Origin: Oehlia diaphana
Taxonomy: Eukaryota; Glomeromycota; Glomeromycetes; Glomerales; Glomeraceae
Direction of reading: 5' to 3'
DNA length: 64,000 nucleotides
Assembly: GCA_003833135.1 (NCBI GenBank)
Contig: QZLH01000405.1
Coordinates: 27,580-91,579 of the forward strand
In this document: positions 1 through 12,589 of the stretch, one piece after another
Layout: the number at the start of each line of letters is the position of its first letter
Position numbering within the stretch: the stretch's first letter is position 1
The notes under the pieces: generated by a model
Databases searched by the model: none
The model's input: the letters and a program-made list of their open reading frames with translations, nothing else
What the model was told of the DNA's origin: nothing
Translations under genes and position numbers: made by a program

Positions 1-2141
1 TTTAGCTTTAATTTATTGTTTTTTCTTTGTAAAAATTATATGCAAATAAAAAATAATTATGATGTAAAATAGTTTTAAAATGAATAATAAGATATTCTTT
101 TTTTTTCAAAATAACTAATTATATTTGTTTATCTATTAAATTATTTTATTAGATTTATTTTACTAAAATCCTTAAATGGCAAATAAAATCTTTTAAATAA
201 AGTAAAAGAATTTGGGATTTTCTTATGAAAGCATTTTTTGGTAAGAAATAAAATTTTCAGATTGGACTTTATGCAGGTGACAAAATCGTATATTATTATT
301 CCTGGAGATATGCTAACATTATCATTTTATATTCATTTGAAAGCTGAGAACTTGCTCTATTATAAGAATCAAAGATCAGGAAAATTGGATCACTGGATGA
401 GGCGTAATTAATGATCAAAGTCAAATCATATTTAAAAATCAAAAATAAATATATTTGACGTAATTATTCACAATCCAGTGATTCAATTCATTCGATTTTA
501 GGCTTATTAGATAGACCTCAATTTCCTCTTTCCAATGAATATAAATTTATTTACATAGCTTATTTTTACGAAGAATTATCAATGATTTTGTCATGAAAGT
601 TATATTGATCTATTAAATTTTAATGATATCTTATATTAAAAAAAAATTAAAAATTATATAATTAATTAGTTTTTTTTGCATTATTTAGTATAAATTTATT
701 ATTCTTATATAAATAATAATTTATATTTGCTTTAATAAATTATTTTTGTGTAAAAAAATTAAATTCCAAGAATTGGCCCATATGTTTTATTTGATAATTT
801 AATAAAATAAAAACATTTTTTGCAGCAGGTTTTAACTATAATAATAAAAAAATGGGTTAAAAATATTTTTTATTTAATAATTTACTGATAAAAAATTATT
901 TTCACAATTATTTAATAAAAATGTTGTAAAACATTTTTTTGTTTGATAATTTATCATTTTGTAATGTCTTTTAATAATATTAATAAAAAAATATTGTGAA
1001 AAACATTTTAATTGTAAAAACTGATTTAGATTTAAATCAGATTCAGATCAAATCAAATCAAATCAGTTAGGATTCAGATCAGAACAGATTAAATCTAATT
1101 CAAATTTAAATCAAATCAGATTGAATCTAATTTAGATTTGAATCAAATCAGATCAAATCTAATTTAATTTAATTTGAATTCAGATTAGTAGATCAGATTT
1201 AATTTAAATCTGGTTTGATTAGAATACTAATCAGATATTAATAGTTATCAATAGAATATTTAGTATTAACATATCAATATACTGATTGATAATTTTTCAA
1301 TTAAATATTAGTATACCGATTAATTACTTTTTGATTTATTTATAAAAATGCATTTTTATTTATTATCATATTCTTATACTTTCAAAATTTTACTGATTTA
1401 AATCCAAGTTAAAATCAGAACTGATAGACTTACAAAATAAAGAAAAAAAATCAAATATATTTTTAAGTTTTTTAAGTATTGAATAAAGTAAAAAAGTTTT
1501 AAAATGAAAGTTTTTAAAACTTACTATTACCGATCTAAATTTAAGTTTAAAGATCAATACCAATACTTATAAAGTAAAGAAAATTATTAAATATATTTTT
1601 TTAAAAAAAAATATTTTTGAAATATTACATTTTATTTTAAAACTTACTAATTAAAAAATTCAAAATCCTAATCCAGAATCATAGCTGATCATTTTTACAA
1701 AATAAAGAAAAAATTATTTTTTAAAAAAAAAATATTTAACAAAATAATTTTAAAATGAAACTTTTCAAAATTTACTAATTCAAATCCAAAGAAATGATTT
1801 TAAAAGAGAAAATTAAAAAAGAAAAATTTTTTAAAAAAATGTTTAAGTTTTTAAAAAACTTACCTATTGGGATAGGATTCTGGATATTACATATATAATT
1901 TACATTTGTGTTTTAGCAAATTTAATTAAAATTAGTGTTAATTTTACAAAGTCATATTTTATATTTGAGCAAATTGATATAGTCATATCAGTTGGATATT
2001 TAAAATATTTTATTATTAAAATCTATCCTATATAGTCACAATCCATTTATAGTCACTATTACACTTATTTTCAAAATCTCATATTAAAAGTACTATTTAT
2101 AATTATAGTTATATAAAAAATATAATAAATTGCTTAGCATC
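1..2141. other. AT-rich gene desert with degenerate simple repeats
   Basis: No ORF of interest is seen here. A small inverted repeat lies at about 381-490: the arms carry GGATCACTGGAT and its complement ATCCAGTG, with GACGTAATTA and its complement inside. At about 1020-1230 there is a run of degenerate AAATCA/GATTCA words in both orientations. The rest is A/T homopolymer-rich sequence. Probably transposon debris. Confidence 0.6.
1020..1232. repeat. Degenerate AAATCAGATT-type minisatellite
   Basis: Dense repetition of hexamer-like words (AAATCA, GATTCA, AGATCA and their complements) over about 210 bp. Both orientations are mixed, so parts are self-complementary. There is no coding potential. 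Confidence 0.6.
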
Positions 2142-2749
2142 TAATAATCATAGAAAGATGTAACACAGCTCATTGAAATCATCTTATTGAGATGAATCGA
2201 ATGGTGGTAGTTTTATCTTTTTACAATTACTGACTGATGAGATATTTAACGAAATATGGAAAATCAGCATTTTAATATTTCTTAATTTACATTTACTGCA
2301 CTACTAGACATTTTACTTAATTTCTTACATCTAGTGATTGTAAAAAGATGATTAATAGTTCTTTAGAATTGTCTTATTAAAATGAATCGAATAGTGATAA
2401 AATTATCTTTTAGATGCAATTAATTGTGAGTTATACAAAAAAATGCTAAAATAATAAATTATTAGATAAGTTGTAATCTATCATATCTAGAAAGATGATT
2501 TTACCACCATTTAATTCATTTTGATTAGATGATTCTAAAGAGCTATTAATTATCTTTTTATAATCACTAATGCAAAGAAATTAAGCAAAATGTTTAGCAG
2601 TACAGTAAACGTAATCAAGAAATATTAAAATGCCAATTTTTACTAAATATCTCATCAGCCAGTGATTGTAGAAAGATGAAACTACCACTATTCGATTTGT
2701 TTCAATAAGACAATTTTAACAAGCTGTGTTACATCTTTCTACAATTACT
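2142..2749. mobile_element. Large foldback (palindromic) element
   Basis: Two arms of about 270 bp face each other around a roughly 75-bp centre (about 2415-2490). The outer ends read AGAAAGATGTAACACAGCT on the left and its near-perfect complement AGCTGTGTTACATCTTTCT on the right. Inside each arm, the words GATGAATCGAATGG and AAAGATGATTAATAG recur, so each arm looks like two diverged units of about 80 bp. No ORF is present, which suggests a non-autonomous foldback or MITE-like element. A relative lies at 15338-15590. Confidence 0.75.
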
Positions 2750-3220
2750 GGTTACTAATTTAATAATATATATATATATATTTTTTAATAAAGTATAATA
2801 AAATGTATTAAAAATTTAATTTTTATGTACTGTATATTTTATATATAGTCACACTTCTTTATAATCATGAAAAATGGCCTATTGACTATAAAGAGAGTTG
2901 ACCATATATTATATAATATATTTGAAAAAAAAATTCACAATCATTCAAGTAATAATCATCCAGGCAATATTTAGTAATTTCCTTATAATATCTATATACA
3001 GTAATTCAGTTAATAATAAAACTGAAATTAATTGTGAAATTTTTGGCAAAAAAGAGGTTAAGTATCACTATGATATTTATAATAAATTTATATTAAAGTT
3101 AACCATATTTGTTAAGAAAAATAGGTTGCATTAATTTAAATTTTATTAGTTTACATTAAAAAAAAAATAAATTATATATTACTTTAAAAAATATATACAT
3201 ATTACCCTAATAGAGAATTA

Positions 3221-3355
3221 CTAGATATCATCTAGGCGATCATCACCTTTACTAGTATTAGGATGGAGAATTAAGAATATAAATGTAACTCCGCCAAAAA
3301 TGCCATCCTAATGCTGGTAAAGGCGATGATCGCGCATCGTCTAGGCGATATTTAG
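3221..3355. mobile_element. 135-bp MITE-like hairpin
   Basis: The left end, CTAGATATCATCTAGGCGAT followed by CATCACCTTTACTAG and TTAGGATGG, is mirrored on the right as CCATCCTAATGCTGGTAAAGGCGATGATCG with CATCGTCTAGGCGATATTTAG. The arms are about 46 bp with a loop of about 35 bp. It is more GC-rich than its surroundings. No clear target duplication was found. Confidence 0.75.
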
Positions 3356-3399
3356 CTTAACATTTAAATTACTTAATACTGATTAAAATTATTTAGGCG

Positions 3400-3400
<1 letters not shown>

Positions 3401-3437
<37 letters not shown>
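3401..3437. repeat. (AT)n microsatellite
   Basis: Uninterrupted AT dinucleotide run of about 18 repeats just right of the hairpin element. Confidence 0.9.
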
Positions 3438-3438
<1 letters not shown>

Positions 3439-3439
3439 T

Positions 3440-4830
3440 TTGCCACCCATTCCTAAAAAAGGAAATTTAAACAATGAGATCGACATGAAATCATTGTTTA
3501 AAATACTTAACAATAACAACAATAACTTACTTTTTTTTTAACATTACCCCTCATGGTAAGCAATAAGCAGTACTTTATTTTTAATAATAACTTAACAATA
3601 ACATTATTATTAAAAAAATAACAATAGGTATTGAAGTATAAGTAATGTGATTACAAAACATGCTTCTAATTTTATAACCGTCTCTTGTGAATAAGATCGT
3701 AACTTTATAATCATGTGTAACCGATTTTTGATTATCTATCGTGCCCATCTAATTTTTTTATTTCAGTTTTGATAGTATGACAAATTGGATTAATAATACT
3801 GAAAAGTAATTTATTTAAAAATCAATTTATACTCCGTGGTAGTAAACCAGTTTTTTCACGGGTCAGCCTTGATCTCATCACGGCGGAACCGTGATGATCA
3901 ATGATATCTACGGCTTCCCATGAAATATCTATTACATGTATATCTATCTCTTTTAATAGATAGCGAGATCTGTTATATGTTATACTCTACATGATCTGTA
4001 TTTACAGTCGTTTGATCAACAGACAGTTAATTAGGCTTTTTGAGGATATCTGGATATATAAGTCAGGACATGTACAAATTGATCTTGTTTATATAACTTT
4101 TAAAGCTTTGTCCGCAAGGTTTTTGTTTCTTTGAATTTAAACAATTATCGAAGCGAAGAATTTGCAATCGAGGTCTTATGAACATGCTTAAGTCTCTTCG
4201 ATTTTCATGAATAACTATATTTTATTTCCACAATGAAATCATCGTAGAAATCGTTTGTTAATTATCGAAAAATTTCATCGTAAAAATTCAATTAATTTGT
4301 TTGAGGTTAAAAAGACAAAATAAAATGAAACACTCGATCCTGTAACCTGCAGCCTATGGGACTTGGGGGACAAAGAACTGCCCAAAAAGATTCCACCACT
4401 ATAAATAACCACATTCGTTAATTATCCTTATTTCTTACATATTTTTCACAAATTTGAATAGTACATCGTCTCTATAATATATCATCACTTTCTCCTGATC
4501 ATTTTAAAAAATCGATCTGTCAATAATAGCTGGATGATCGTTCGGGTTGTGTACGAATTATTATTACCTTTCTCAATACTCGATACGATAATCACGTGAC
4601 TTTAGGTAATTTTACGCGAGAAAATAATCTAGAGGTAAGAAGTGACTACAATAATTCATCTGAATGAGAAAATTATGTGACTTTCGAGTAAAAACTGATA
4701 TATGTCCAAGGAGAAGCAAATTAGAGAGAAGTTAATCAAGCAACTCGTAATATAGATTAGCTTACATAAGTGATTGTAATTAGTACTTCATATACCGTTG
4801 TTTTATAATTATAGCTAAGGTATTTTATTT
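3440..4830. other. Non-coding stretch, no gene recognised
   Basis: Base composition rises slightly between 3830 and 4700. A perfect 8-bp hairpin CATCACGG-CGGAA-CCGTGATG lies near 3877-3897. No coding frame was found. It could be the upstream region of the exon-like piece at 4836-4999, but nothing proves this. Confidence 0.4.
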
Positions 4831-4835
4831 TTAGG

Positions 4836-5200
4836 TTATCGATAGAAAACCAATTATAGTTTTAGAAGATGGAAATGTTGAACAACTTTCTGCCAACCTA
4901 ATCCTAATTCATTTTGGACAATTCGTGGACGTGGATTCAATTTTCGAGTCCCAACGACGTGTATGCTGGAATGAAAAGCACAAGAAATGCTTGAAGTAAT
5001 TTTTGCGCGAATGTCTTCAGAACTTCAACCAAAGTAATGGTCTTGTTTTAGATCCTTCGTCCTCTGAAGAATTTCACTCTTGCTTTAATATATTGTATTC
5101 AATGATACTACAAATGATACTACACGTGCAATATCATATCTTGAATCTAATCGTCGTTTTTACTTATGGAGATCGTAAATTAACTCTTGCTGCTTATTAA
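4836..5200 (+). pseudogene. Exon-like coding fragment(s), unidentified
   Basis: After a plausible acceptor (TTATTTTTAG), 54 codons stay open from about 4837 to a TAA at about 4999. They include VIDRKPIIVLEDGN and FGQFVDVDSIFESQRR. A second open stretch at 5003-5200 (65 codons) follows in another frame. Base composition and codon use are more gene-like than the surroundings. No start codon and no family could be recognised. It is either a fragment of a decayed gene or part of a small spliced gene. Confidence 0.3.
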
Positions 5201-6054
5201 AAACAAAAATTTTGTTTCAAGTTCTTTACAATTTGATTTTTGTCCTAACGAAAGGATGAAGAGATTAGGAGACCGTGTTTCCAAATAATTAAATGACTTA
5301 TAAATATGACAAAAGTGCTTTTAATGGCTAAACTAGACAAGAGAAATGAGTAATTGTATTATTTTGTTTCAATAAGCGGAAAGTCTAAATTGATCATGTC
5401 GATTTTGACGGACTGATATTTTTGTTAATGGCTAGGTTAAATATGATTACAAATTATTCCTTTAATAAGTTTTACAGTTTAGTTAGTTTAGTTATACTTT
5501 TTAATACTCTTACAATAATAATAGCATGATCTTTGCGTGACTGACGCAATAACTATTATGATAAAATTCTTTTATTCACGAGAAATGCAGTCTAACTTAA
5601 AATTGATTTTTTAAATTTATTTTGTATAAAACGAAAAATTATTATCTTTTCTTTATATTAAAATTCATTTTTCAAAATCATTATAGTAAATTTTCTAATC
5701 CCCATTTTCAATATTGTTTTGTCATTTATATAATTATCATGCTATTTAATTAAAGACTATTAATAAATTAACAAGCTGATATTAATATACTTTTCTATAC
5801 AATCAAGGATTTAGATTTTGAAAAAAAAAACTTTTTTCATATCCTAAAGTTTTAAAAATTTATTATATATGAAGAAAAATTACCTCACCCATCCCATAAG
5901 AATAATTACAAAATTTTTGTTATATATTTTTGAGCTTAAAACTTTTGCAAATGAAATAAAATAAAAATTATCAAGGAAAATTTTCAAAAAATTCCTTACT
6001 TTTTTGTCTTCCTCATTATAACAATAGTAAAAAATAAAATAAAATAAAAGCAAA
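5201..6054. other. Intergenic, 3' flank of the coiled-coil gene
   Basis: AT-rich, with no gene seen. AATAAA-like words at about 6030-6045 (read on the minus strand as TTTTATTTTA) lie just past the stop of the gene at 6055. They may serve its 3' end. Confidence 0.4.
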
Positions 6055-9000
6055 TTAAAAAATTTGCACAGGTGGGAGAACGCGTTTTACATTTGATAAA
6101 CGTCGTTTTTTCTTAGGCGGCCCATTTGATTCTTCCTCTGACTCTTCTTTATGATGATTAGAAGTTACATCTGCATTAATGCTCTCTGTTGTTAAGTCAC
6201 TTTTAACATCAGATTTACTTTCTTCTAAAACTTGATGATTTCCTTCACCATGTATAAATTCATCTGTCTCATCACCACTTGATGAATGATTATCTTCATA
6301 TACCTCCATAGAAGGTGATAATGTATGTATAGAATGTCCATCTGCATAAATTGGTGTACTCTTATATCCAATATCGTCATCTGCTATCACTGTTATTGTA
6401 TCAGGAGTAGATATGTTCTTTGATGAGTTAACGAGTCTTGTGTTAAATCTAGGTGGTGGTGTCGATGGAGTTGACATTCCATTAATTTGTTTAATGTTAA
6501 TATGTGTTTCAACAAGTGAAGTACTAGCTGCAGAGGTGGAAACATTTATTGGCGTCTCCATTGAAATTGTTGAACAGTCTGACGATGACGATACTTCTCT
6601 GCTAGAATTTTTTTTTGGAGTAGAATTGGAAATAATTTGCTGACCATCTTGCTTCGATATCGATGTAGATGAAGGAATAGCCGAAGATAATATCAATTCT
6701 GCGGCCAATGAAAGGTTATCTAAACCACTACGTTCCGATCTTTGAACTGGAACATACGTTGAAATCGATGTTTCTATAGTGGGAGTAGCAGGAACGTTTT
6801 GCTGAATATGAGTGTACGCAGTCACTACTCTTGGTTGGGTTGAAGCGGTGAGAGTATTCATCTGTATTGGGTAAGTAGCTGATTGAGTTTGACGAATATC
6901 TTGCGGCGGCTGATGATGCTGTGGGAAAGAATACGGGGAAAATACCGGACGATTATTTTCCGAGTGAAGTTGATTTGAAGGATAGGTTGGATAACGCGAT
7001 GAATTATTTTGAATAGTTTGTGTCATTTGATAAGGAGGGAAATTTCGACGATTCGTATCTTGTTGTGAGGTATATGCTGGTGGAATAACAGGTCGACCAT
7101 TTGAATATTGCACCGAGGGCGATGATGAGCTAGGAAGGGTTGGCTAATGAGATAAAAGATGTAAATAAAAGAAAAGTTTTTTTAATAAAATAATGATATT
7201 TAATATCTCACGTTTAATTGTTGAGGTGGCTGATTCTGCTGTGAATATGTAAAAAAGTAAATTAGAAATCATAATAACTATTTTATGTCTGATCTTTATG
7301 ATAAATATAATTACTTGTAGGTATTGTTGTGGATTCTGTTGTGGAGGCATCTTTTGTACATATGGAAAATTATAAGTTAAATATCCATTCGTCTGTTGCT
7401 GAGGAACATACTCTACAATTTTTCCAACCATATCTGTTGTTTTTGATTGTACCTGTATTACATTCCAGAAAAATATTTAATTTCATTCCTTGGAATATCA
7501 CTCAAATACAATTATCATTGTTGTAGAATCCACTACATATAAAAAATTTTTAACTTTTCATGTTTCTTTTCTTTGTCTGTAAAATATTAACATTATCGAT
7601 GCAAAGTGAAGCATATATATTGAACCAAATATTTCTTCTTTTTATAGTGTAAAAAATAAAGTTATGAATATTTTTTACTAACCTCTTTACTACGAATTAC
7701 TTGTTCTTGTAAACTAGCATATTTTGCTTTAACATCAGCTAATTGTGCATTTGCTTCTTTATATTTTCGACTTAAAATTTTAACGTCTTCTTGTAATATT
7801 TTAAGTTCTACAGAATGCTTACTGGTCTTTTCTTTTTCCTAAAAAGAACAAAAAACAACAATTAAAGGTTTGCAAAGATGTTTAACAACAACCATTAAAA
7901 TTATTTGCTTACTCTTATCGAATGGAATTTTGCCATGCTTTCAATTTGTTCATTTGCTTTTTTTGCTCTCGCTTGTGCCTCCTTTACCTAAATAAATTAT
8001 ATGAAGTGTTTATTCACGATTAAACGAATACAATAATGCAAAATATCCGACAAACCTTTGTCTCTGATTCGCGAGACACGCGATTTAATGCTGATTCATA
8101 GGCACGAATGTGAAGTATTGCTTCTTTTAGCTTTAAAGAAATAAACCAGATCGCATTATGTAATTGTAATGTATGGAGCTCATCGCAATCATTCTTAAAC
8201 ACGAACTTACCATACGTTTTGCCGTCTCAATGTCCAATTTTTCTATAGTATCATCGTCTAATGTATTACGCATGGGATTTTCCACTCTAACATTTTCAGC
8301 CTTAAACCAAAAAATTGTATTCTTAAGTATCTTTTGAACATTAATAAGTATAATTAAAAGAACATACCTGTGTATAAAATTGAACTTGTGGTGGCTGTGT
8401 CTGCGTTGATATTGTTGTTAATTGTAACTGACCATGAGCTGATACTGGTGTATCACCCGCATTATCGCTTGTAGGGGTGTGTAAACCAGACTGTTGTTGA
8501 TTTGAAGATCCTTGAAACATTTAATCAAAAATATTAAAGTTAAATCGTAAATATAGTGATATAATTTGAGATTGTCGAGAAAGAAAGAAAGAATAGAAAT
8601 TAAAAAACCTCCAACTTGATTTGAATTCTCTGTATCTTCTTCTTCTTCAGCAGGTAACAAAACTAAATCAATCTTCCACCTAGCACGTTCCCCCCATATT
8701 GAAACCTATAAAATTAATAAAAAAATTGGGAAGGTATTAAATATATTGTAGACAATATGATTTATTGATTGGTTTTAACTTCCATAATCTCATATTTCAC
8801 AGTAATTGTTATCATAAATTCTCTAATTTGATATAAATAATAAACGTTATCATCAACTAATAGTTTTGAAGAAAGTGAAGTAACATATATATATATATTT
8901 ATTGGCTTTTTCAAAAGTTTCCAAAGAGTAAATAAAAATAAATAAAATCGTTTATCTACCCCAAATTCTAACATGTTGAACTTAACAATGCTATTTCTTC

Positions 9001-9216
9001 TTTACTATAATCTTTGCATACCTGTTTCTTGACAGCCTCAAAAATATTTTCAAGGTGACTTAGAGTAGAGGCAGGGAGTTGCTGAATTGGTTTAGCCGCG
9101 GAATTTGGTGGTGTAGCCGACACCATAGTAACAGAAACAGAATCTGACCTTCGTGCCTGGAGTGAAGTCTTATTATCCTTTTCTTTTTCCAACGGAATTT
9201 GATAAGATTGAGACAT
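6055..9216 (-). CDS. Coiled-coil, Ser/Thr/Gln-rich nuclear protein, 10 exons, 694 aa
   Basis: Exons 9216-9022, 8705-8609, 8510-8368, 8300-8211, 8130-8056, 7987-7913, 7838-7683, 7452-7315, 7238-7212 and 7143-6055 join in one frame with GT-AG introns throughout. The N-terminal part (about 1-145) has a short conserved-looking stretch with WGERARWKIDLVLLP followed by an acidic run. Residues of about 146-277 are charged and heptad-like (coiled coil). The last 360 residues are Pro/Gln/Ser/Thr-rich and disordered. A basic PPKKKRR cluster near the C-terminus reads as a nuclear localisation signal. I do not recognise the family. A chromatin or transcription-associated scaffold is a guess from composition. 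The ATG at 9216 is the first in the open frame. Confidence 0.8.
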
Positions 9217-11150
9217 TTTATTTTATGAAAATTTTGCTATAGATCTTTTTTTTTTTAATTAAGGTTAACTCAAAGGGAGCGAATAGTATAATGTTAAAAA
9301 ATGAGTTTTTTTTTGAAATACAAGAAATTAAAGGAAAGGCGTGTTGAAACAACAACTACAAACACTATTTATGGGTCACGGTCGCTACAACTGCTTTGGC
9401 TAATGTTCGTGTTTTAGTCACGTGTGTAAAGACCGTATTTATCGCGTTTGATGTACCAAATTTGGGTGTGATTTTTTTTTACAAAATTTTATCATTTTTT
9501 GGTTACGCAGTAGTAATATAACGTACAACGTAATGTAACGTAATACCTATTGGTAATGCCATCCCTTGTAATGTGTGAAATGTGTGATAGGTTACGCCGA
9601 ATATGTTGAATATGTTGCTACGTGGCGCGGTTAACTTAGTTGTCAAATTAACCTTGACTGTACTATAGAAAATAGTCAACAAATTGACAAAAAATTTAGA
9701 TATTTTTTTCTCAGATGGTGGCCAAAATCATCCGGTCACTCTTCAAAGTGAAACAACTTTATATATAAAATAGTTTATAAATATTTACATTATATCTTTA
9801 TTTATTAATAAATTCTATTTCTATTTACAGCAAAAATTGCTTTAATTCTATGAAATATGCTATTAATAGTTTTATAATATCTTATCTGGAAGGATAGCAT
9901 TTTTAACAAGAAATATAGTAAAACACGTAGTGTAAAATTGGGTAATTTCATACAATAATAATTTAGATTTGCATAATATTTAGTAGAATTTTGTATATTT
10001 AAAGTTTTAAAATCATATATCAAGAATAACTTGATATCCAGTAATTAAATGGTAGTAGTTATATATTTTTAGGATTAACAATTACAAAATATTTAAAAAG
10101 GTATTTTCTATAATATTTTATGTTATATAAAATTAATTTTTGGCTTATTGAATTATTCATTTCATTAAGACAATTCAAATAGTAATAAATTTATAATAAT
10201 AAGGTATAATCTTTTACTAATGTATTTTACTAATAATTTTTAGTATAATAATTTTTTTTTTTAATGTAAACCAATTGGTATAGGGTGACATAATATTAAA
10301 AAATTGGTTTTCATAACCACTAACCTAATTTTAAGAAAATTTACAGGAAAATTTTTGTTAATATTAATAATTAGCAGATTATTCAAAGAAAAAAAAAAAA
10401 ATTTTTAAAATTTATTTTTACAGAATCCATCTATTTTTAAAATAAGCCTAAGGTAAAGTTTATATTGTAAAAGAAAATTTTATATTACATTATTACAAAG
10501 AAGTAAGAACAATTGATGAATAAATAATTCCAAATCATAAAGTAATGGTATGAATTAAAAATATATTAAAATTGTCTAACCTAAAGAATTTAAATGGATT
10601 GGAAAATTTTGGATTTTCAGAAGAGGAAGAAGATAAAAAAACTAATGGTAATATAGATAGAAATAATCAAAATGGTAATGAAATAGCAGAAAAAGACATT
10701 AAATTATAATGTTGATGATTTAGCAAAAAAGTTTGAATAATAATTATATTATTAATAGTAAATAGTAATAATAGTAATAATAATAGAAAAATACTAGCCA
10801 TCACCACAAGTGATTTCACCTATTATGTGAATTATTATTATGATGACATTTGATTAAACTATTAAACTTTTTTTCTCACAAATTGCTTTTTTTTAATTTT
10901 TTTTTTTTTTGTCAACTTACCTCCTTTTCTTTCATTACATATTTTAATAACAGACTGTTGTGAATATGTAATGATGAGAAAAATGAACTTCATATTATAT
11001 TAGTTGTAAGTGCAAAATTTTAGATATAGGAAAAACTAAAAGGTCATCTGGAATGATATGCTTTAAAAAAAGGTTTTTCCTATAGAAAACAAAGTATCAT
11101 TTAAGTCCAAATGAAATGAAAAGTTTAACAATAGAATAAAATTAAACAAA
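9217..11150. other. Promoter region then AT-rich transposon debris
   Basis: 9217-9720 is the upstream region of the coiled-coil gene and is relatively GC-richer (for example TACGTGGCGCGG near 9620). From 9750 on it is low-complexity. A short coding relic at about 10590-10705 (+) can be read through, with NLKNLNGLENFGF followed by an acidic stretch, but it is isolated and starts and ends in stops. Confidence 0.4.
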
Positions 11151-11155
11151 TAACT

Positions 11156-11392
11156 TAGGGTAAGGGAATATGGATTAGAGTAAAGATTAGGGTAAGAATT
11201 AGGGTATGGATTAGGGTGTGGATTAAGGTAAGGATTAGGGTATGGATTAGAGTATGGATTAAGATTTGGATTAGAGTTTGGATTAAAGCGTGAATTAGGG
11301 TAAGGATTAGGATATGGATTAGGGTGTAGATTAGGGTAAGGATTAGAGTATAAATTAGGGTTTGAATTAGAGTATAGATTATTGTATAAATT
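11156..11392 (+). repeat. 12-bp minisatellite containing TTAGGG
   Basis: About 19 degenerate copies of GGATTAGGGTAW stand head to tail. Variants include GGATTAGGGTGT, GGATTAGAGTAT and GAATTAGGGTAA. Each good copy contains one TTAGGG, the telomere hexamer of most filamentous fungi, set in a 12-bp period. It is therefore not a simple TTAGGG run. It sits inside a transposon-rich desert. Confidence 0.85.
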
Positions 11393-11399
11393 CTTTGTT

Positions 11400-11800
11400 A
11401 GATATCACTAATACTTTCTTGTTTTTCATATTTTATTTAGATTGATAATGCAGATTATGATCATAAGGAGAGTTTACATAAAAATGATTATGAAGACCAT
11501 AAACTTTTTTCTAACTTATGATTACAAATATACAAAATGAAGTAATTATTAAATTTTGAATATTAATAGACGAAAAATAGAATAAAGAGAATAGTGATGA
11601 TTATCAAAAAAATAATGAATTTAATATTGTTTGTATTAATCCAGTAACTTCAGGAAGGCATGGATGTCTTTCAAATCAATATCTTAGTGAAGGTGAAACT
11701 GCAAGTAAAAATAAAAAGTAAAAAATGACTACTAATTTAAAGTTAAAATGTATTCTAGAAATAATAATAATAGAAATAATAGGGGTATCAGGGTTTAGGT
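11400..11800 (+). pseudogene. Short transposase-like coding relics
   Basis: Broken coding stretches are visible at about 11440-11510 and 11580-11720. The second reads INPVTSGRHGCLSNQYLSEG in one frame. That resembles the linker found near the C-terminus of some fungal MULE-type transposases (a Pro-x-Val-Ser-x-Arg-Gly-Arg-like segment). Stops break every frame. The assignment is weak. Confidence 0.25.
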
Positions 11801-12589
11801 TATAATTTACATAATTGTAAAAAAGTGAAAGAAATTAATATTGTATTTAGTTAGTTATTAGAATTTAGTCAATTGTAATTTATTAATAAAAAATAAAATT
11901 TACTGCAATACTGCAATTACTGTAACATGATCATGTGATTTATTTATACTGGTAAAATCACCTGTGATAATAATTAGAAATTTTTATAATAATAATGATA
12001 ATTGTTAAATATAAATATAATATTAATAATAATAACATTTAATAATTAATTAGTAATATAATAAATTTTTATATGTTTTTTCATTTTATAATTAGTAATA
12101 TAAACAAATATATTATATTACATTCAAAATAATAATTTTTTTTTATATAAATATGATTAGTTTATTTATAAATTTAGTTTTACCAATTTTGATATACTAA
12201 AACTAGTTTGATAATTTTATTCAATTTTGGCAATTTTAACATATTAAAATTACAGTTAACTTTTTATAATTGCATATTTTTAGAATTGAGCATAAGCATG
12301 TAATTAGAAAGGATGTGCAATTATAGAATTATATATATCACGTAATTATTATATAAAGTTGTAATATCACTATTTATTATGAATTATTGGAGCACTATCA
12401 GATATTTCTAATATCACTTTAATATAAAAGCTTATTCTTCTTCTTTAAGTAAGATATATTATATATAATTTCTTATATAATATTGTATGTAATTTAAGAT
12501 TTTTAGTTATCCAAAAAATCATAAAAACTATTGCTCAAATCAAACAAAAATAAGAGATAAACTTGCATAAATTATCCAAGATATCACTG

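Noticed and set aside
3401..3437. Regular repeat as a possible CRISPR or satellite
   Set aside because: It is a plain AT dinucleotide tract in eukaryotic DNA. No spacer-repeat structure is present anywhere in the window.
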